Below are positions 7,351-11,793 of a stretch of 11,793 nucleotides of DNA, one piece after another (position 1 is the stretch's first letter; the number at the start of each line of letters is the position of its first letter). The notes under the pieces were generated by a model. That model was not told where the DNA came from, made no database searches, and was given only the letters and a program-made list of their open reading frames with translations. The stretch spans positions 1 through 11,793 of the forward strand of contig CAZUVQ010000059.1 in NCBI GenBank assembly GCA_964623915.1, given 5' to 3'. The stretch comes from CAZUVQ01 sp964623915. GTDB taxonomy: Bacteria; Bacillota; Clostridia; UMGS1883; UMGS1540. The position numbers and the translations under genes are program-made.

Positions 7351-8376
7351 ATGAACATTTTAGTTACAGGCGGTGCCGGATTTATAGGAAGTAATTTCAT
7401 ATATTATCAATTAAAGCATTATCAAAGTGATAGAATTGTATGCCTTGATGCCTTGACTTATGCCGGAAATCTTTTGACGCTTAAAGAAGCGGCAGAAAGT
7501 GATAATTTCAGGTTTGTCAAGGGAGATATTGCCGACAGAGATTGTGTAGAAAAGCTTTTTGAAGAAGAAAAATTTGATATAGTTGTAAATTTTGCGGCTG
7601 AAAGCCATGTTGACAGAAGTGTTCTTGACCCAGGTATATTTGTAAAAACAAATATTATGGGTACACAGGTTCTGCTTGATGCATCAAGAAAATTTGCAGT
7701 AAAAAGATATCATCAGGTTTCTACCGATGAAGTGTATGGAGACCTTCCTCTTGACAGACCGGATCTTTTCTTTACAGAAGAAACGCCTTTACATACTTCG
7801 TCGCCGTATTCGGCATCTAAGGCAGCAGCAGATCTTCTTGTCATGGCTTATTACAGAACTTATAACTTACCAATAACAATATCGAGATGTTCAAATAATT
7901 ATGGTTCATATCATTTTCCTGAAAAGTTAATTCCGCTCATGATAAGCCGTGCATTAGCGGACAGTAGCCTCCCTGTTTATGGAAAAGGTGAAAATATCCG
8001 TGACTGGTTATATGTTGAAGACCATTGCGCTGCGATTGATCTTATAATTAGAAATGGAAAAGTTAGTGAGATTTATAATATTGGCGGGCATAATGAAAAA
8101 TCAAACATTGAGGTTGTGAGAACAATACTTAAATTTCTTGGAAAGCCTGAAAGTTTGATTACCTATGTAAAGGACAGGCCAGGCCATGACAGGCGGTACG
8201 CAATTGATCCTTCCAAAATACACAAGGAGCTTGGGTGGTATCCAAAAACAAATTTTGATAATGGGATTCAGTATACTATCAAATGGTATCTTGAAAACAG
8301 AGAATGGTGGGAAAACATAATAAACGGTGATTATCAAAATTACTATGAAAAGATGTATGGAGGCATGTATTTATGA
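7351..8376 (+). CDS. rfbB: dTDP-glucose 4,6-dehydratase
   Basis: Short-chain dehydrogenase/reductase-type enzyme using bound NAD to convert dTDP-glucose to dTDP-4-keto-6-deoxyglucose, the second step of dTDP-L-rhamnose synthesis. The sequence shows the NAD-binding GGAGFIGSNF (residues 7-16), the catalytic triplet in STDEVYG (T125, D126, E127), the YSASK motif (Y153, K157), and RCSNNYGSYHFPEKLIP with the substrate-binding NNYG. At 341 aa it is full length. A purine-rich AAAGGAAG site lies about 7 nt before the ATG. The stop overlaps the rfbD start by 4 bp (ATGA), the classical arrangement for translational coupling. Confidence 0.97.
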   Translation: MNILVTGGAGFIGSNFIYYQLKHYQSDRIVCLDALTYAGNLLTLKEAAESDNFRFVKGDIADRDCVEKLFEEEKFDIVVNFAAESHVDRSVLDPGIFVKTNIMGTQVLLDASRKFAVKRYHQVSTDEVYGDLPLDRPDLFFTEETPLHTSSPYSASKAAADLLVMAYYRTYNLPITISRCSNNYGSYHFPEKLIPLMISRALADSSLPVYGKGENIRDWLYVEDHCAAIDLIIRNGKVSEIYNIGGHNEKSNIEVVRTILKFLGKPESLITYVKDRPGHDRRYAIDPSKIHKELGWYPKTNFDNGIQYTIKWYLENREWWENIINGDYQNYYEKMYGGMYL

Positions 8377-9227
8377 AGGTTCTTGTAACGGGTGCTCTTG
8401 GTCAGCTTGGATATGATGTAATAGGGGAATTAAGAGAAAGAGGGCACGATTACACGGCGGTGGATATTAATGAAATGGATATTACTGACAGTGAAGCAGT
8501 TAAAAAAACCATAGAATTGTCAAATCCGGACTGCGTTATTCATTGTGCTGCGTATACTGCGGTTGATGCCGCTGAAGAAAACAAAGAGCTATGCTATAAA
8601 ATAAATGTAACCGGAACTGAAAACATAATAAATGTATGTCAAGAAAATAACATCAAATTGATTTTTATAAGTACAGACTACGTTTTTGACGGAACAGGAA
8701 CTAATTTTCATTTGCCATCTGATAAAAGAAATCCAATTAATACATATGGATTTTCAAAATATCAAAGTGAGCTTATGATAGAAAAAAGGCTTGCTAAATA
8801 TTTTATAGTCCGAACATCATGGGTGTTCGGAATAAACGGGAATAATTTTGTAAAGACTATGATTAATTTGGGAAAAACAAAAGATAGTATTTCTGTTGTA
8901 GGCGATCAGATAGGATCACCTACATATACACTTGATTTGGCACGCTTGCTTGTAGATATGGCAGAAACAGAAAAATATGGTATATATCACGCGACTAATG
9001 AAGGTATATGCTCATGGTATGATTTTGCTTGCGAAATATTTCGTTTAGTAGGGAATAAAAAGGTATCTGTAATCCCGGTTTCAAGTTCTGAATATATAAC
9101 AAAAGCAGTAAGACCCAAAAACAGCAGAATGAGTAAAGAGAAACTTAAAAAAAACGGATTTAAAAGGTTACCGCCCTGGGAAGATGCCTTGGAAAGATTC
9201 ATGAATCAACCTCACCATGTTAAATAA
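8373..9227 (+). CDS. rfbD: dTDP-4-dehydrorhamnose reductase
   Basis: Final step of dTDP-L-rhamnose formation: NAD(P)H-dependent reduction of dTDP-4-keto-L-rhamnose. The N-terminus has the Rossmann motif TGALGQLG (residues 6-13), then CAAYTAVDAAE, STDYVFDG (100-107) and YGFSK with catalytic Y125/K129. The late WYDFA and VRPKNSRMS segments are family hallmarks. The length of 284 aa is normal. Overlap with rfbB by ATGA implies coupled translation, and the GGAGG at 8360-8364 inside rfbB can serve as its ribosome-binding site. Together with rfbA, rfbC and rfbB it completes the rhamnose donor pathway inside this window. Confidence 0.97.
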   Translation: MKVLVTGALGQLGYDVIGELRERGHDYTAVDINEMDITDSEAVKKTIELSNPDCVIHCAAYTAVDAAEENKELCYKINVTGTENIINVCQENNIKLIFISTDYVFDGTGTNFHLPSDKRNPINTYGFSKYQSELMIEKRLAKYFIVRTSWVFGINGNNFVKTMINLGKTKDSISVVGDQIGSPTYTLDLARLLVDMAETEKYGIYHATNEGICSWYDFACEIFRLVGNKKVSVIPVSSSEYITKAVRPKNSRMSKEKLKKNGFKRLPPWEDALERFMNQPHHVK

Positions 9228-9250
9228 ATTGTATTGGAAGGAAAATACAT

Positions 9251-10234
9251 ATGTTCAAAAATAAAACTCTTTTTATTACAGGCGGCACAGGTTCTTTCGG
9301 AAACTGTGTTCTTGACAGATTTTTAAATACGGAAATCCATGAAATACGTATTTTTTCTCGTGATGAAACGAAGCAGGATATGATGCGCCATCGCTATCAA
9401 AACGACAAAATCAAATACTATGTAGGTGATGTCAGGGATTACAACAGTATTTACCGTGCTATGAACGGCGTTGACTATGTTTTTCATGCAGCGGCATTAA
9501 AGCACGTACCGCCGTGTGAATTCTTTCCGATGGAGGCTGTAAAAACAAATATTATCGGAGCTGATAATGTTTTAAATGCGGCGATAGAAGCGGACGTAAA
9601 AAAGGTCATCTGTCTTTCAACTGACAAGGCGGCGTATCCCGTAAATGCTATGGGAATGACAAAGGCAGTTATGGAAAAGGTTTTTGTTGCAAGGTCACAG
9701 ACTGTGGATAAAGATAAAACGCTGATATGTGGTACCCGTTATGGAAATGTTCTGTATTCAAGAGGAAGCGTTGTTCCGCTCTTTATCAGTCAGATAAAAG
9801 AAAAAAAGCCCATCACCGTAACCAATCCTGATATGACGCGGTTTGTAATGAGCCTTCAGGAGGCGATGGACCTTGTTATATTTGCTTTTCAAAATGCGCA
9901 AGCAGGGGATTTAATGATACAAAAAGCAGATTCTTGCCGCATAGGTGATTTGGCACAAGCTGTAAAGGAGCTTTTCGATGCTGATAGTGAAATAAAGATA
10001 ATCGGGGCAAGGCATGGAGAAAAGTTTTATGAGGAGCTTATGACACCTGAAGAAGCGGTTAAAGCTATTGATATGGGAAACTTCTACAGGATTCCTGCTG
10101 ATGGGCGTGGTCTCAATTACGAAAATTACATAGATCTTGGGTTTGTGGAAAATAATGATAATTTGGTTGGATATAATTCAAGCAATTCTAAAAAGCTGAC
10201 GGTTTCTGAAATTAAAGAAAAGCTTTTGAAAATT
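9251..10234 (+). CDS. capE: CapE/FnlA-like UDP-GlcNAc 4,6-dehydratase/5-epimerase (3' end lost in gap)
   Basis: Predicted cytosolic SDR enzyme that acts on UDP-GlcNAc as the first step toward UDP-N-acetyl-L-fucosamine. It shows GGTGSFGN (residues 11-18), IFSRDETKQDMMR, HAAALKHVPPCEFFP, STDKA (123-127), and NAMGMTK with Met134/Lys138 in place of the usual YxxxK pair, as in S. aureus CapE. The DMGNFYRIPADGRGLNYENYID and YNSSNSKKLTVSEIKEKL tail matches the C-terminal domain found in CapE/FnlA/WbjB and absent from PseB, which argues for the L-FucNAc branch. 328 codons are visible; the S. aureus protein is about 342 aa, so roughly 14 residues fall in the run of N. A GGAAGGA site precedes the ATG, 23 bp after rfbD. 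The expected partners CapF and CapG are not seen. Confidence 0.9.
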
Positions 10235-10334
10235 NNNNNNNNNNNNNNNNNNNNNNNNNNNNNNNNNNNNNNNNNNNNNNNNNNNNNNNNNNNNNNNNNN
10301 NNNNNNNNNNNNNNNNNNNNNNNNNNNNNNNNNN
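10235..10334. other. Assembly gap (100 N)
   Basis: Exactly 100 undetermined bases, the conventional placeholder for a scaffold gap of unknown length. Both flanking genes run into it at their 3' ends from opposite directions. Its real size and content cannot be judged: it could be short, or it could hide whole genes such as the rest of the polysaccharide cluster. Confidence 0.97.
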
Positions 10335-11253
10335 ATGGAGTTGATAGATACCTTTCCCCAGTGTCAGGAAGGATTGCAACAATTGTTTTCCCCTTATTTT
10401 CTGCACGCTTTGCAAGCTCTGTTGCAGCCCATATAGCAGCACCCGAAGAAATACCTACAAGAACGCCCTCCGTTCTGCCTATTGATTTGCCTGCAGCAAA
10501 AGCATCATCATTTGAAACGGTTATAATTTCGTCATAGATGCTGGTATTTAAAATTTCAGGCACGAAGCCTGCGCCTATACCCTGTATTTTATGTGAACCT
10601 GCTGTGCCCTTTGACAGAATAGGTGAATCAGAAGGCTCTACGGCAACAACCAAAATATCGGGATTTTTAGATTTTAGATACTCACCTGTTCCCGTTATTG
10701 TTCCGCCGGTGCCGACACCTGAAACAAAGATGTCAACATTGCCATCGGTATCTTCCCAAATTTCCGGACCGGTTGTTGCACGGTGAATTGCCGGGTTTGC
10801 CGGGTTTACAAATTGACCGGGTATAAAGCTGTTTTTTATTTCTTTGCCGAGCTCTTCAGCCTTTTCAATTGCGCCCTTCATGCCCTTTGTGCCATCCGTT
10901 AAAACAAGCTCTGCGCCGTATGCCCTCATAAGTGTTCTGCGTTCAATTGACATGGTTTCAGGCATCACAATTATAATTCTGTAGCCGCGTGCAGCAGCAA
11001 TTGAAGCAAGCCCTATTCCTGTATTTCCGCTTGTTGGTTCTATTATTACTGAATCCTTTGATAATACTCCTCTTTTTTCCGCATCATCAATCATAGCTTT
11101 TGCGATTCTGTCCTTTACAGAGCCTGCTGGATTGAAAAGCTCAAGCTTTGCAAGTATTGTAGCTTCAAGATTATAAGTATTATTGTAGTTTGAAAGCTTT
11201 AGCAGTGGTGTTTTCCCAACAAGTTCGTCTGCTGAGTTATAAATTTTTGACAT
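10335..11253 (-). CDS. cysK: Cysteine synthase A, O-acetylserine (thiol)-lyase (C-terminal tip in gap)
   Basis: PLP-dependent cytosolic enzyme making L-cysteine from O-acetylserine and sulfide. Visible features are GKTPLLKL, NPAGSVKDR with the PLP lysine Lys47, the substrate loop TSGNTG (residues 74-79), the PLP-phosphate loop GTGGT (181-185), the GISSGAA segment with the serine facing the PLP nitrogen (about 269-270), and PDTGERYLSTP at the visible end. 306 residues are present, and CysK proteins usually end only a few residues after YLST, so little is missing. The start ATG follows purine-rich GAAGGGAAAGAGA. The pattern fits CysK better than cystathionine beta-synthase or CysM. It faces the polysaccharide genes and is functionally unrelated to them. 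A same-strand phosphoesterase lies 51 bp upstream. Confidence 0.96.
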
Positions 11254-11273
11254 AATCGTCTCTTTCCCTTCAA

Positions 11274-11302
11274 ATTAAATTTATTTCGTTAAAACCCTGC
11301 AA
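11274..11302 (-). promoter_or_regulatory. Possible weak sigma-A promoter of cysK
   Basis: On the minus strand TTGCAG (11302-11297) is followed after 17 bp by TTTAAT (11279-11274). The -10 element matches TATAAT at five of six positions, but the -35 element shares only TTG. It lies in the 51-bp space before cysK and would leave a leader of about 15 nt. The spacing is right, but AT-rich DNA gives such matches by chance, and cysK could also be co-transcribed with the upstream phosphoesterase gene. Confidence 0.25.
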
Positions 11303-11304
11303 AA

Positions 11305-11793
11305 TTATCTTATAATGAGCTTTGGTTCAAATTGCAAATAATCAGCTGAAACTAAAAAATAATTATCAAAAGGCAGCTGTTTTCCCCAGGCAAATGCACC
11401 GTGCAGGTGACCATACACACATTTTTTTACACCATATTCTTCTATTAAATCAATAAAACCCACATCAGGGGGATAATGCATCATAACAATAATTTTGTCA
11501 GACAATTTTTTCCCTTCTTCAAGAGAGATACGAAGCCGTATTAACTCACGCTCATAGATTTTTTTATCGCCAAGCGTAAAACCCTTGTCAAAAGGCGACT
11601 TCCATCCACGAGCCACGCATATTGCATATCCTTCCACATATGTAGCATTGTTATGGAGAAATATAAAATCAGAAAGCCCCACGTCCTGGCGAAATTTTTC
11701 AAGCTTGGTAGCTGTTGTCCACCAGTAATCGTGATTTCCACGTGAAATAATTTTTTTGCCGGGCAAAGAGTGAATAAATTCCAAATCCTTTTT
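11305..11793 (-). CDS. Metallophosphoesterase, calcineurin-like (N-terminus outside window)
   Basis: C-terminal part (162 codons) of a predicted metal-dependent phosphohydrolase. Three of the family's metal-binding blocks are visible: RGNHDYWW (GNHD encoded at 11728-11739), MMHYPPD (the HYPP histidine, near 11464-11481) and YGHLHG (GHLHG encoded at 11398-11412). The first block, DxH, and the GD block lie upstream of the window end. GNHDYWW, the ARGWKSPF segment and YERELIRL resemble a Firmicute group of predicted phosphohydrolases (I believe COG1768) of unknown substrate. The reading frame stays open to the window edge (KKDLEFIHSLPG), so the TTG at 11784 is not taken as a start. About 70 residues should be missing. 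The gene stops 51 bp before cysK on the same strand; no terminator hairpin is evident between them. Confidence 0.88.
   Translation of the reverse strand, partial: KKDLEFIHSLPGKKIISRGNHDYWWTTATKLEKFRQDVGLSDFIFLHNNATYVEGYAICVARGWKSPFDKGFTLGDKKIYERELIRLRISLEEGKKLSDKIIVMMHYPPDVGFIDLIEEYGVKKCVYGHLHGAFAWGKQLPFDNYFLVSADYLQFEPKLIIR

Noticed and set aside
7331..7352. ATGAGTAAA...AGATTCGTAT at the GT2/rfbB junction resembles bases 1-20 of the window
   Set aside because: The match is short, needs a gap, and spans different reading contexts (end of GT2 versus start of GT4). It is likely coincidence and no recombination border is supported.
9251..10234. PseB-type (pseudaminic acid) dehydratase as the identity of the last operon gene
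   Set aside because: The extra C-terminal domain and the SFGN/IFSRDETKQ motifs match CapE/FnlA, and no PseC-like aminotransferase is present.
10126..10537. Open frames running through the N block, appearing to extend the CapE-like gene to 428 aa and CysK to 375 aa
   Set aside because: They are artefacts of reading through undetermined bases. Beyond the gap each frame is only the antisense of the other gene.
10538..10786. 82-codon plus-strand open frame after the gap
   Set aside because: It is the shadow of cysK, whose minus-strand protein carries all family motifs.
10790..10807. Tandem GCCGGGTTT repeat
   Set aside because: It encodes NPANPA in CysK, a conserved protein segment, and is not a DNA repeat element.
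1..11793. Search by eye for CRISPR arrays, tRNA or rRNA genes, transposases, integrases, toxin-antitoxin pairs and phage genes
   Set aside because: None was seen. All spaces between genes are 54 bp or less apart from the N gap, leaving no unexplained stretch over 300 bp.

Overview
The window looks like chromosomal DNA of a low-GC Gram-positive bacterium, most likely a clostridial Firmicute. The evidence is AT-rich codon use, purine-rich Shine-Dalgarno sites before nearly every gene, tight gene packing, and an EpsF/EpsG-like pair resembling Bacillus and Clostridia exopolysaccharide operons. I cannot name a species.

Positions 1 to 10234 are a single co-directional (+) surface-polysaccharide cluster of ten genes. 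Junctions run from a 20-bp overlap to a 54-bp gap, and no strong terminator is visible. The order is: GT4 glycosyltransferase, EpsG-type polymerase, WecC-like UDP-ManNAc dehydrogenase, Wzx-type flippase, rfbA, rfbC, GT2 glycosyltransferase (probable rhamnosyltransferase), rfbB, rfbD, and a CapE/FnlA-like UDP-GlcNAc 4,6-dehydratase/5-epimerase cut at its 3' end. This is a Wzx/Wzy-type assembly line. The rfbABCD set makes dTDP-L-rhamnose, the WecC-like enzyme makes UDP-ManNAcA, and the CapE-like enzyme starts UDP-L-FucNAc synthesis. Glycosyltransferases build the repeat unit on a lipid carrier, the flippase exports it, and the EpsG-type protein polymerises it. The initiating sugar-phosphate transferase, the chain-length/kinase module, a 2-epimerase supplying UDP-ManNAc, and CapF/CapG are not in view. 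They may lie upstream of base 1, in the assembly gap, or elsewhere.

Positions 10235 to 10334 are exactly 100 N, the usual placeholder for a scaffold gap of unknown size. The genes on its two sides face each other and both lose their C-termini in it, so adjacency across it is an assembly claim and cannot be read from the sequence.

Positions 10335 to 11793 carry two housekeeping-type genes on the minus strand: cysK (cysteine synthase, lacking only its last few residues) and, upstream of it, a metallophosphoesterase whose N-terminus lies beyond the window.

I found no mobile element, CRISPR array, tRNA, rRNA or phage gene, and no convincing novel system. The points most worth a second look are the predicted Rha/ManNAcA/L-FucNAc composition with its missing steps, the rhamnosyltransferase nested in the rfb genes, an 11-bp perfect hairpin over the rfbA stop codon, and the gap.
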